Positions 1 to 8,485 of a DNA stretch of 33,828 bases are shown piece by piece; within the stretch, counting starts at the first letter, position 1; the number at the start of each line of letters is the position of its first letter. The DNA is taken from contig VBHQ01000162.1 in the NCBI GenBank assembly GCA_005880395.1, forward strand, positions 1 to 33,828. Reading direction: 5' to 3'. The stretch is from Chloroflexota bacterium (GTDB lineage Bacteria; Chloroflexota; Dormibacteria; CF-121). Under the pieces are notes generated by a model. That model was not told where the DNA came from. It worked only from the letters and a program-made list of their open reading frames with translations, and did not search any database. A program made the translations under genes and the position numbers.

Positions 1-105
1 CAACGGGGAGACTTCTTGCTCGTGGCCGGGCCAAATCGCGTGCCGGTAAACATCATGGCGCCGCCATGGATGGATGAAATGATCGTGGCTTCCCGTCGTC
101 ATTGA
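1..105 (+). CDS. C-terminal fragment of an unidentified CDS truncated by the window edge
   Basis: Frame 1 is open from base 1 to TGA at 103-105: ...QRGDFLLVAGPNRVPVNIMAPPWMDEMIVASRRH*. Too short to assign a family. Confidence 0.3.
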   Translation, partial: QRGDFLLVAGPNRVPVNIMAPPWMDEMIVASRRH

Positions 106-230
106 CGGCTACCCCTCATTGATTTTTACCGTGTCACGCCTAATAATTAGCGCCTGAATTTGCGCTGAGGGTCACCTGGCGTTTGGGGACCTCCGGCGCG
201 GCGCTGGGGACCGCGCAAAGGGGAAAGACG

Positions 231-437
231 GTGCAGGACCTCACCGATCGTCGCAATGAGGAGGCCCGCGAGATCCGGGATTTGCTGGCGTCCAAGCTCA
301 AGATGCACCCGATCTGGCTTGGAGGCCTCGATACCCAGGCGGCCCGCCACATCTATCTCTTTATCCAGTCGCTCGAGGGGCGGAAGCCCTTTGGGCGCGT
401 CCGGCGGCAGCGGGCGCCGAACCTGACGCTAGACTGA
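231..437 (+). CDS. Small hypothetical protein
   Basis: GTG start at 231 preceded by an AAAGGGGAAAGAC purine-rich SD; in frame with the 183..437 ORF. No family recognised. Confidence 0.5.
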   Translation: MQDLTDRRNEEAREIRDLLASKLKMHPIWLGGLDTQAARHIYLFIQSLEGRKPFGRVRRQRAPNLTLD

Positions 438-489
438 CCCCGATCTGGAACTGACGCCACGCGCCGACCAGGCGGCTGGGACCTTCAGC

Positions 490-2544
490 GTGGTCGCCGG
501 CGACTACCCCCTGATCCGCAACGCCGCCTGCGCGGTGAAGCTCAACGGCGAGTGGTTTGTCAGCACCTCTGCGCCCAAAGCTCATGCTGATGCGTTTGCG
601 CTTCACTGGCAGGCAGGCGGAGCACGGGCAGTCGCCCGCTTGATCCCGCACGAGGGCGGCGTCGTGATCGAGTGCGAGCTGAACAACGAGAGTGCCGGCA
701 CGATGACCTTTAACGGCTGGCGTCCGCTGATGATCGACGGTGGCGATGCGGCGCTGCGGGTCGGCGACGAGCCCTGGCGGGCCAGCGTGCTCATCAATGG
801 ATACCAGTCCTGGGACTACGCCGGCATCCATCCACTGGACGAGGCGATCAAGGAAGGCGATCCCAGGCCACCGGTCACCTCGTGGTGGACGGCAGCCATC
901 TGCGACGGCAAGGCGATGTTCGTCGCCCAGGTGCTCAAGGCGAGCCGGTTTGCCACCGTCTTCAACTGGCATTACCACCGCGATGAACACGCGGGCGAGG
1001 CATTACCGACGGATATCCGGACGTTTGTCGCCGAGCAGCACGGCTCACCCTTATCGCAGCCCGAGCAGCGAAGCGGGCTTCCGGAAGAGCTGCAGCTCGA
1101 AGTGCCGGCGCAGTCGGGGTTAGTTTCCGATCCAATCCTGATCGCATACGGCGACGACGGGACGGCGACGCTGCGGCGCGCGCTCGATGCCGCGGGCCGT
1201 GCTTCCGGCGCCAGCAGCTTCGAAGCCGTTCCGCGGGGCTGGTGCAGCTGGTACCACCTGGGCCTCGCCGTCACGGAAGACGACATCGCGCGGCACGCCG
1301 CCTTCATCGCCAAGCGCCTGCCTGAACTGGCAAAAGCCTCCAGCGCGAGTTACCGCCCGGTCATCCAGCTGGACGACGGGTGGATGCCCCGCTGGCAGCA
1401 ATGGGGCGACTGGGTCGCGAATGACTTTTTCAGCCGGGGCCTGCGGGCGCTGACGACGCGAGTCCACCGCCACCGCTTTGAAGCGGGCATCTGGCTGGCG
1501 CCGTTTCACGTCGCAACCGATTCGCAGCTGGCCGGCGCTCACCCCGACTGGCTGCTCAAAGGCAAAGACGGTTCCGCGCTGGTTGATCCCCGCCTGAGCA
1601 AGGGCTATCACCTGCTCGATGCGACGCATCCGGAGGCGCAGCGCTTCCTCCGGGAGCTTTTCGCAGGACTGCGTCGGGACGGCTTTACCTATTACAAGCT
1701 CGACTTTCTGTACGGCGCCGCCTACGAGGCACGCCGCCATGATCCCGACGTCACCGGGACCCAGGCGCTGCGGCTGGGCCTCAAGCAGATCGCGGATGCC
1801 ATCAACCCACCGGGCAAACCCGCAACCTCATTCATACTCGCCTGCGGCGCGCCGCTCATGCCGGTCGTTGGTCTGGTGCATGGCGCCCGCACCGGAGGGG
1901 ACGTCGGGGCCCCCACCATGGAGGATGGCAGGGCGGGAGCGCCGCATCTAGGCTTCCCGTTGATCCTGTCAATGGCACGCAACCAGGCGGCGCGCCTCTT
2001 CTTCGACGACTCGCTGTTCGCGATCGACGCCGATGTCGTCATGGCGGCCTCGCCACAACTCACCACGGGAGAGGCGCAGGTCATGATCACGATCGCCGCG
2101 CTTTCCGGCGGCGTCTTCATGCTCAGTGACGATCTGGAGACGTTGCCGGCTGAGCGGTTGACGCTGCTCCGCAACCCGAACGTGCTTGGGCTGGTGGGTG
2201 GTCCCGCCGCTGAGCCCGTCCACCTGTTCAGCGCACCCGAGCGGGAAGCGCAGGACCACTGGTTTGCCTTCCCGGCGGAGCTCCCACCGCTGTGGGTCCG
2301 GGCCGAGCCAGACGGCGGGGCCGTCGTCGCCATCTACAACTGGGCCGACACACAACGTCCCTATCGCCTCCACTTCGCCGAGGCGACCGGGTCGGCGGGC
2401 AGCTATGCCGTGACCGACCTGTGGTCAACGCGGCGCGGCGGCCGAAGCCTCGGTGTCAAGACCGATTCGATGCGGCTGACGCTCCTCCCACACAGTGTGC
2501 GACTACTTAGAACGAAGCCCACGGCCGCCGGCGCGCAGCGCTAA
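490..2544 (+). CDS. Alpha-galactosidase / GH36 melibiase-like glycoside hydrolase
   Basis: 684 aa; motifs GWCSWYHLG, QLDDGW, YYKLDFLYGA (nucleophile region) and ARTGGDVGAP typical of GH36/clan GH-D. Confidence 0.85.
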   Translation: MVAGDYPLIRNAACAVKLNGEWFVSTSAPKAHADAFALHWQAGGARAVARLIPHEGGVVIECELNNESAGTMTFNGWRPLMIDGGDAALRVGDEPWRASVLINGYQSWDYAGIHPLDEAIKEGDPRPPVTSWWTAAICDGKAMFVAQVLKASRFATVFNWHYHRDEHAGEALPTDIRTFVAEQHGSPLSQPEQRSGLPEELQLEVPAQSGLVSDPILIAYGDDGTATLRRALDAAGRASGASSFEAVPRGWCSWYHLGLAVTEDDIARHAAFIAKRLPELAKASSASYRPVIQLDDGWMPRWQQWGDWVANDFFSRGLRALTTRVHRHRFEAGIWLAPFHVATDSQLAGAHPDWLLKGKDGSALVDPRLSKGYHLLDATHPEAQRFLRELFAGLRRDGFTYYKLDFLYGAAYEARRHDPDVTGTQALRLGLKQIADAINPPGKPATSFILACGAPLMPVVGLVHGARTGGDVGAPTMEDGRAGAPHLGFPLILSMARNQAARLFFDDSLFAIDADVVMAASPQLTTGEAQVMITIAALSGGVFMLSDDLETLPAERLTLLRNPNVLGLVGGPAAEPVHLFSAPEREAQDHWFAFPAELPPLWVRAEPDGGAVVAIYNWADTQRPYRLHFAEATGSAGSYAVTDLWSTRRGGRSLGVKTDSMRLTLLPHSVRLLRTKPTAAGAQR

Positions 2545-2563
2545 CCTCTACTGGCAACCCACC

Positions 2564-3160
2564 ATGCGGCGCGTGCTCTTTTACCGCCTTTACGAGGTCG
2601 AGCCTGCCCGGCTTTCCGAGCTGGAGCAAGAGGCGCGCACCTTTGCGCGGGCCCGCGCCTGGCGCGGCGATGCCTTCTGGCTGGCAACCGAACGGTCAAC
2701 CGACCTCTTCGCGATGGAATATTTCCGGCACGCCCGCAATGAGGAAGGCGCGGCGCTGTCAGCGGCCGGGTTTGTGCGCATGCTGGGCGATGAAACCGAT
2801 GCGATTGCGACCCTCTACTTTCTCAATGATGCGGCCCAGCAATTCCACGCCCGGGCCGCGCTGCACGACGATGAGAATCCGATTGCGAAGCTGCGCCACC
2901 TCGAGATTCGGCAGGGACGCCTCCCGTCGGGCTCGCCGATCGAGGATGTGCTGGCGGCGCGGCCGGTGATCAAGAAGATGGAAGGCGAGCCCATCACCTT
3001 CTATCCCCCCACCTACAGGCCGAATGCGTATTTCCGGCGGGACAAGCCAGGCATGTGGGGCTTCAGTCTGAAGGGGATCCGCGACTTCGCGCCGTCGTTC
3101 CTCGAAGCTGAGGCGGAGGCCTTGCGCATTTATCGGGGCTTTCGCCGCCTGAATCCGTGA
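2564..3160 (+). CDS. Hypothetical protein (MRRVLFYRLYEVEPARLSELEQEA...)
   Basis: ATG at 2564 inside the longer ORF; stop overlaps the start of the next gene (GTGA-type coupling). No recognised domain. Confidence 0.65.
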   Translation: MRRVLFYRLYEVEPARLSELEQEARTFARARAWRGDAFWLATERSTDLFAMEYFRHARNEEGAALSAAGFVRMLGDETDAIATLYFLNDAAQQFHARAALHDDENPIAKLRHLEIRQGRLPSGSPIEDVLAARPVIKKMEGEPITFYPPTYRPNAYFRRDKPGMWGFSLKGIRDFAPSFLEAEAEALRIYRGFRRLNP

Positions 3161-3905
3161 ACGCCTCGACCTTCACGCTCAAAAGCCGCGACGGCCTGGA
3201 GCTCGCCGTCCGCCGGTGGGAGCTCCAGGGCGCGGCGCACCAGTGGACCTTCGTAGTCGTCCACGGCCATGGCGAGCACGCTGGACGCTATCAGCATCTG
3301 GGGGAATGGTTCAGCACGCTTGGCACGACCACCTATGCGATGGATCAACGCGGGCACGGGCACAGTGGCGGCCAGCGCGGGCACTCACCCAGCCTCAGCA
3401 CCATCCTCGACGATATCGACGATGTCATCAGTCGAGCGCGCGATGAACGGGGCCGGCCGCTGGTGCTCATCGGCCATTCCATGGGCGGCTTGCTGGCGAT
3501 CGCATACACGCTGGATCGTCCCGACCGCGTCGATCGCGCGATCTTCTCGGCGCTGAACGCGCCGTCGTTGACGCCTATCGCACCGATCCGCTGGTGCACA
3601 ACCAGATCAGCGCCGGGATGTACGACGCAACGATCGCAAAAGGTGAGTCGTTGATCCAGCGGGCGCCGGCGCTGCGCGTGCCGTTCTTGCTGATGCACGG
3701 CCGCGACGACCGCATCATTGACCCGGCGGGAAGCCAGCGGTTCTTCGCCCGGGCAACCGCACCAGGGCGCGCCTTCTGCCTTTACCCGGGGATGTACCAC
3801 GAGATCTTCAACGAGGTCGGCCATGAGAAGGTCTTTGCCGATATCGAGAGCTGGCTGACCGAGCGAACGGACGCCCAGGTCACTGGCTGGAATCCGCCCC
3901 CCTGA
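3157..3905 (+). pseudogene. Alpha/beta hydrolase (monoacylglycerol-lipase-like), split across two frames with apparent loss of an internal segment
   Basis: Frame 1 has VVHGHGEHAGRY, DQRGHGHSGGQRGH, VLIGHSMGGLLA and then breaks after FSALNAPS. A second frame continues VVDAYRTDPLVHNQISAGMYDATI...LMHGRDDRIIDPAGSQRFF...LYPGMYHEIFNEVG. The lid region between the halves is missing. Confidence 0.75.
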
Positions 3906-3912
3906 ACCGCTG

Positions 3913-4371
3913 ATGCGCGCGGTGCTGCAGCGAGTCAGCGAGGCCTCGGTCAGCTGGGCGGAAGGACAGTCGTCGATCGGCCCCGGTTATTGCATCCTCC
4001 TGGGCGTGGCGCAATCAGACCAGGAAGGCGACGCCGACTACCTCGCCGACAAGATCCTCAAGCTGCGCGTGTTCAGCGACGCGGCGGGGAAGTTCAACTT
4101 GAGCGCCGCCGACGTGAAGGCGGATTTCCTCGTCGTATCGCAATTCACCCTCTTCGCTGACGCCCGCGGCCAGAATCGTCCCAGCTTCCTGCAGGCGGCG
4201 CGGCCGGAGATCGGCCGGCCGCTGCTCGAGCGGTTCATCCAGCGGCTCGGCGCCAGCGGTCTCCGGGTCGAGACCGGTTCCTTCGGGGCGCAGATGACCG
4301 TTCGGATCGTTAACGACGGCCCAGTCACCATCGTCCTCAGCACGGATTCCTGGGAGCCACGCATCGGCTGA
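3913..4371 (+). CDS. dtd: D-aminoacyl-tRNA deacylase
   Basis: 152 aa; [32 protein letters not shown] motifs. Confidence 0.95.
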   Translation: MRAVLQRVSEASVSWAEGQSSIGPGYCILLGVAQSDQEGDADYLADKILKLRVFSDAAGKFNLSAADVKADFLVVSQFTLFADARGQNRPSFLQAARPEIGRPLLERFIQRLGASGLRVETGSFGAQMTVRIVNDGPVTIVLSTDSWEPRIG

Positions 4372-4546
4372 CCAAACCCGTACGCCCGACCGGCCCAGCA
4401 CGATACGCTGCCTGCCGTAATCGCCTGTGAAGTGCTTGTGCGCGTCCGTTCGTGGCGCGCGACGAGGCGCCGGCGCTGGGTGACGTTAGCCTGCCGGCAA
4501 TGTTGCGGCCGCCAGCTGGCGATAGGCTGACAGCGAGGCAATCGAG

Positions 4547-5068
4547 ATGGTCATCACGATGACGAACCGGCTACTCGCCCTGGTAATCGCTGTCGCGCTC
4601 AGCGGCGGGATTGCGGCTCACGCCGCGCAGTCGCCACACCAGCCGATGGCTCCGATCACGCTGACCTCGGCCACCAGCCTGCCGGTCGTGCTGCAGACGG
4701 CGGCCAGCCACCTGACCGAAACCGCAACCGGCACCATCGATCCGAGTGCCGCCATCCGGAGCGCCTACCAGCGCGACCATGTCGCGCTCGAGCACCTGCG
4801 GCAGCAGGCCTCCGCCCTCAAGGGCAGCGCGCACCCGGCTTTCAACCAGTACATCTCCGACCAGGAAGCGGCGCTCACCGAGCTGGAGCGGACGGCAATG
4901 GCGACCATTCGTCCGTCGGCCGGCGGCTCGATCGCCGCGATGGATCAGCTGGTCAGTGCGGCCCAGGCCACGCTGAATCGCGAACTGGCGCAACCGGCGG
5001 CTATGAAGACGAACGGTTCCACCGGTTCTGCAAAGTCGAACCAGGGACAGGGCAGCACCAAGAAGTAG
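4547..5068 (+). CDS. Secreted hypothetical protein
   Basis: N-terminal signal peptide MTNRLLALVIAVALSGGIAAHAA; helical, Q/A-rich body; alternative start ATG at 4559. Confidence 0.55.
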   Translation: MVITMTNRLLALVIAVALSGGIAAHAAQSPHQPMAPITLTSATSLPVVLQTAASHLTETATGTIDPSAAIRSAYQRDHVALEHLRQQASALKGSAHPAFNQYISDQEAALTELERTAMATIRPSAGGSIAAMDQLVSAAQATLNRELAQPAAMKTNGSTGSAKSNQGQGSTKK

Positions 5069-5073
5069 TCCGT

Positions 5074-5715
5074 TTAGGCCGCGATTGTCTCGAGCCGATG
5101 CCACCGCCGAAGGCGGATCGCGAGGTAGGCAGCCGTCAGCACCGGGAGAAGAAACAGGACGATCACGAGCGCGGTCTGCGCCACACTGCCAATGATGTCG
5201 AGCACCGACGTTCCGCTGCAGCTGCTCTGAAGCACGTCACCCGCCGCGTTCCGAACGGTAATACATCTGCTGCCGTGCCCGGCGCCAGCGCCCGCCAACA
5301 CCAGGCCGATGAGAGAGATCCCCGGATAACCACCCAGGGAAAAGACGGACCCGATGATCTTGTCACGCGTCTTCCACTGCGACGACAGCCAGAGCAACAC
5401 CACGCCGGCGGGCCAGAGGAAGAGCAGCAGGACCAGCGCGGCAATCTCGAGGAGCCCTGGCCGCTCGGGCTGCTGGGTCTTGATACCAAGCCGCTCGCGC
5501 GCCTCGGCAACCAACACGGCCGGCTCACCCAAACGGTCGAGGATGTTCAGAATCGTGGCGTCCGTTTCCTGCGAATCACGGGCGCGCGCGTCGGCGATGT
5601 GCGACCGCATGTCGTCGAGCAGCTCATCGCGAGCCGCCGCCGGAAAATCGTGGGCTGCGGCGCAAATTCGTGCCAGGTAGCCGTCGATCAGCTGGTCGGC
5701 GTGCGGAGCGGTCAT
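5074..5715 (-). CDS. HAAS/DUF1700-like membrane protein
   Basis: ATG at 5715 overlaps the padR stop (ATGA). N-terminal HAAS-like helices (LIDGYLARICAAAHDFPAAARDELLDDMRSHI...ILDRLGEPAVLVAEARERLG) followed by several TM segments; partner of padR. Confidence 0.7.
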   Translation of the reverse strand: MTAPHADQLIDGYLARICAAAHDFPAAARDELLDDMRSHIADARARDSQETDATILNILDRLGEPAVLVAEARERLGIKTQQPERPGLLEIAALVLLLFLWPAGVVLLWLSSQWKTRDKIIGSVFSLGGYPGISLIGLVLAGAGAGHGSRCITVRNAAGDVLQSSCSGTSVLDIIGSVAQTALVIVLFLLPVLTAAYLAIRLRRWHRLETIAA

Positions 5716-6050
5716 GACTTCTTCGCCTCCTGAAGAATTGCGTCGACAGCGCCCCGGAAAGTCGTCCACTCGCTCTTGAAGCCGGTCAAAGCTCGCCGGC
5801 CCTCAGCGGTCAGCTCGTAATAGCGCCGGGGCGGACCATCGGCTGACTCCCGCCACTCGGTCTTCACCAGGCCGTCGCGGCGAAGCCGGCTCAGCAACGG
5901 ATACAGTGTTCCCTCCGTCGTCAGCATGCCGGTCTTAGCGAGCGCGTCGATCAGGTCGAACGCGTAGCGCGGGGTCTGCTGCATCAGCGCCATCACGCAG
6001 TACTCCAGTGCCCCGCGGCGCATCTGGCTCACGAGTCCGTCCGCCGGCAC
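5712..6050 (-). CDS. PadR-family transcriptional regulator
   Basis: MRRGALEYCVMALMQQTPRYAFDLIDAL...LTTEGTLYPLLSRLRRDGLVKTEWRES...PPRRYYELTAEGRRAL. GTG start at 6050 lies 6 nt after TACATT. Confidence 0.9.
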   Translation of the reverse strand: MPADGLVSQMRRGALEYCVMALMQQTPRYAFDLIDALAKTGMLTTEGTLYPLLSRLRRDGLVKTEWRESADGPPRRYYELTAEGRRALTGFKSEWTTFRGAVDAILQEAKKS

Positions 6051-6072
6051 GCGGCCAATGTACCACAAGCAT

Positions 6073-6087
6073 CCTTGCGGCGCAAGG
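6073..6087. promoter_or_regulatory. Perfect 15-bp dyad CCTTGCG-G-CGCAAGG upstream of padR, candidate PadR operator
   Basis: Seven-bp perfect arms around one base; overlaps the position expected for the -35 of padR relative to TACATT (6062-6057, minus strand). Confidence 0.45.
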
Positions 6088-6157
6088 GACTTGGACTCGT
6101 TACAAATGCCCCTACGGCGCTGGCCTCGCCGGTACGGCTGGTGTATCCTACCGGCGC

Positions 6158-7258
6158 TTGAAGCGTTCCCTCGCGCTGCTCCTCTCGCTGTTGCCCGCGC
6201 TCGCCGCCTGTTCGTCACCGACCAGCGGACCCACGGGGGCCAGTCCCGTGGCCGCCCTGGCGGCGGCGACACCGAGCCACGCGCCTACGCCGACGCCCAA
6301 GCCGACGCCGCCACCGCTCGCCCTGACAAGCATCTTCGGCGATATCAAACCGGACCTTTCCCAATATGACCCGTCGCAGCTGCGGGTCATCATCGCCACC
6401 GGTGACGTCATCCCAGCCCGGGACGTGAATTACGAGGTGCTCGCCCATCATGACTTTCTCTATCCCTGGCGACAGACCGCCGACTACCTGAAAAGCGGCG
6501 ACCTGCTTTACATCAACCTCGAGTCACCGTTGCTGAAGAACTGCCCGGTCGTGCGCACCGGCTTCACCTTTTGCGGCGACGCCCGGTCGATCGCCGGACT
6601 GGATTACGCAGGGGTCAACGTCGCGAATCTAGCCAATAACCACCTCACCAACTACGGCCCCGCCGGCACGAGCGAAACTCAGATGCTGCTCGCCAAGCAT
6701 GGGATCGGGATGTCGGGACTCGGCACCTACGAGATCCGCGACATCCGGGGCGTGAAGTTCGCCTTTCTCGGTTTCAACGGCGTCGGCGCGCGCGTCGATC
6801 GTGTCGAGATGAAGCGCGAGATCGACCTGGTTCGTCCGCAGGCCGACGTCGTCGTCGTGCAGTTCCACTGGGGCAAGGAGTACGAGCTGATGCCGCAGGC
6901 CGCCGCTGGGATTGCCCCCGACAATCCGCGAGACATCGGCCACCTTGCCATCGACGACGGCGCGGACCTGGTGATCGGCAACCATCCCCACTGGGTGGAA
7001 CCGGTCGAGATCTATAAAGGCAAGCTGATCACCTACGCGCACGGGAATTTCATCTTCGACCAGATGTGGTCGCAGGAAACCCGTGAAGGCGTGGTCGGCC
7101 GATACACCTTCTACGGGACGCAACTGGTCCGGGTCGACTACCGCCCGCTGGTCATCGACAACTACGCCCAGCCACGCTGGCTGGACGACTCGACCGGCGA
7201 AGGAAAAGCGATCGTCGACCGGATGACTACCGCGTCCTACCAGCTGGCGGCAGGCTAG
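6158..7258 (+). CDS. CapA-family (poly-gamma-glutamate synthesis type) lipoprotein
   Basis: TTG start followed by KRSLALLLSLLPALAACSSP lipobox; GDVIPARDVN, NLESPL, ANLANNHLTNYG, VQFHWGKEYE, GNHPHWVEPVEIYKGKLITYAHGNFIFDQ. Confidence 0.85.
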   Translation: MKRSLALLLSLLPALAACSSPTSGPTGASPVAALAAATPSHAPTPTPKPTPPPLALTSIFGDIKPDLSQYDPSQLRVIIATGDVIPARDVNYEVLAHHDFLYPWRQTADYLKSGDLLYINLESPLLKNCPVVRTGFTFCGDARSIAGLDYAGVNVANLANNHLTNYGPAGTSETQMLLAKHGIGMSGLGTYEIRDIRGVKFAFLGFNGVGARVDRVEMKREIDLVRPQADVVVVQFHWGKEYELMPQAAAGIAPDNPRDIGHLAIDDGADLVIGNHPHWVEPVEIYKGKLITYAHGNFIFDQMWSQETREGVVGRYTFYGTQLVRVDYRPLVIDNYAQPRWLDDSTGEGKAIVDRMTTASYQLAAG

Positions 7259-8342
7259 CGGCCTCGGCCGCCACCACAAACGGCTCCACCGAGACGGAGC
7301 CGCGTCGATAGACCTCGAGGTAGCGCTCTGCCATGTTGCGTGGGCCAAAGCGCTCCCGCGCCACATCGGCGCAACGAACCCGATCGATCTCGTGAATGTG
7401 GCGAGCCGCCTCGATCAGGCCGTCCATGTCTTCGGCAAGAAAGCCGGTCACCCCGTGTTCGATCAGCTCGGGGGTCGAGCCGGTCCGCAGGGCGATGACC
7501 GGCGTTCCCGCGACCATGCACTCCGCCATGGCAAGGCCAAACGGCTCTGACCACTGCAACGGAAAGACTCCGGCCGCGGCGCGCGAGATCAATTTGGTCT
7601 TCTGTGACCCCGCGACATTGGGGTAATACTCGACGCCAGGCCCCAGGTAGGGCTCAACCTGTTCTTCGAAGTAGCGCGCACCTTCACCGCTCCGCTCGAC
7701 CTTGCCGGCGAGGATCAGCTTCCGGCCGACCGACCTAGCGAGCCGGATCGCCAGATGCTGCCCTTTGTCCGGGGTGATCCGGGCAACCTCGATCAGGTAC
7801 CGCTCATGCGTCGTACTCGGCGGCGCCGCTGGAATCTCGACCGCGTTGTGGACGATGCCGGCGAACTTGAGCGCTGGCGCGCTGGCCGCCTGGCTGACGC
7901 TGATGGCGCAGAGCCGCGCCTGCAGCATGACCTCGCGGTAAAAGGTGCACATCGGCTCCAGCAGCTCTCCATGAATGGTGTGAACCACGACTGGAGCGAC
8001 CCCCGAATGCAGCGCCAGCAACGTACCTTCATATCCGGCATGGTCGTGGAGCACGTCGAAGCGCTCCCCTTGAATCGAGGCGAAGACGCGGGCGAGGTAG
8101 GTGGATAGCCTGGCCGCCTCATCGTGTCCGCCCAGGTCATGGCTCCATTCCGCCTTCGCGATGGCGACGACGTCCGGCTCCGAGCCCTCAGCGCCGAAGA
8201 CCACGACGTCGTGGCCCATCCGCCGCAGCTCGCCATGCAGCAGGTGCACGACCAGCTCGGTCCCGCCGTAGCCGCTGGGCGGCAGCGGATACCAGGGGGG
8301 CGCGACGATCCCAATGCGAAGCCCGTCGCTCGCCCGGCTCAC
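7227..8342 (-). CDS. Glycosyltransferase family 4
   Basis: GTG start; PPSGYGGTELVVHLLHGELRRMGHDV, VEVARITPDKGQHLAIRLA, PLQWSEPFGLAMAECMVAGTPVIALRTGSTPELIEHGVTGFL. Confidence 0.9.
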   Translation of the reverse strand: MSRASDGLRIGIVAPPWYPLPPSGYGGTELVVHLLHGELRRMGHDVVVFGAEGSEPDVVAIAKAEWSHDLGGHDEAARLSTYLARVFASIQGERFDVLHDHAGYEGTLLALHSGVAPVVVHTIHGELLEPMCTFYREVMLQARLCAISVSQAASAPALKFAGIVHNAVEIPAAPPSTTHERYLIEVARITPDKGQHLAIRLARSVGRKLILAGKVERSGEGARYFEEQVEPYLGPGVEYYPNVAGSQKTKLISRAAAGVFPLQWSEPFGLAMAECMVAGTPVIALRTGSTPELIEHGVTGFLAEDMDGLIEAARHIHEIDRVRCADVARERFGPRNMAERYLEVYRRGSVSVEPFVVAAEAASLPPAGRTR

Positions 8343-8485
8343 CTCCTCCTGGGCACCGGCCCGGGACGAATAATACCGGCCGGCGGCGCGGTTCGACTGA
8401 CAGAAAAGTTGATAGTGGCGCCAGCGCGATCGAGCCCTCCCCTCAAGTGTCGTTTTGCTGAGTCCCCGGCGGTAGAGTTGTCTCG

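Noticed and set aside
140-150. CTAAT-A-ATTAG palindrome in an AT-rich spot before the first small gene
   Set aside because: Five-bp arms only, no T-tract and no repeat of it elsewhere noticed; could occur by chance.
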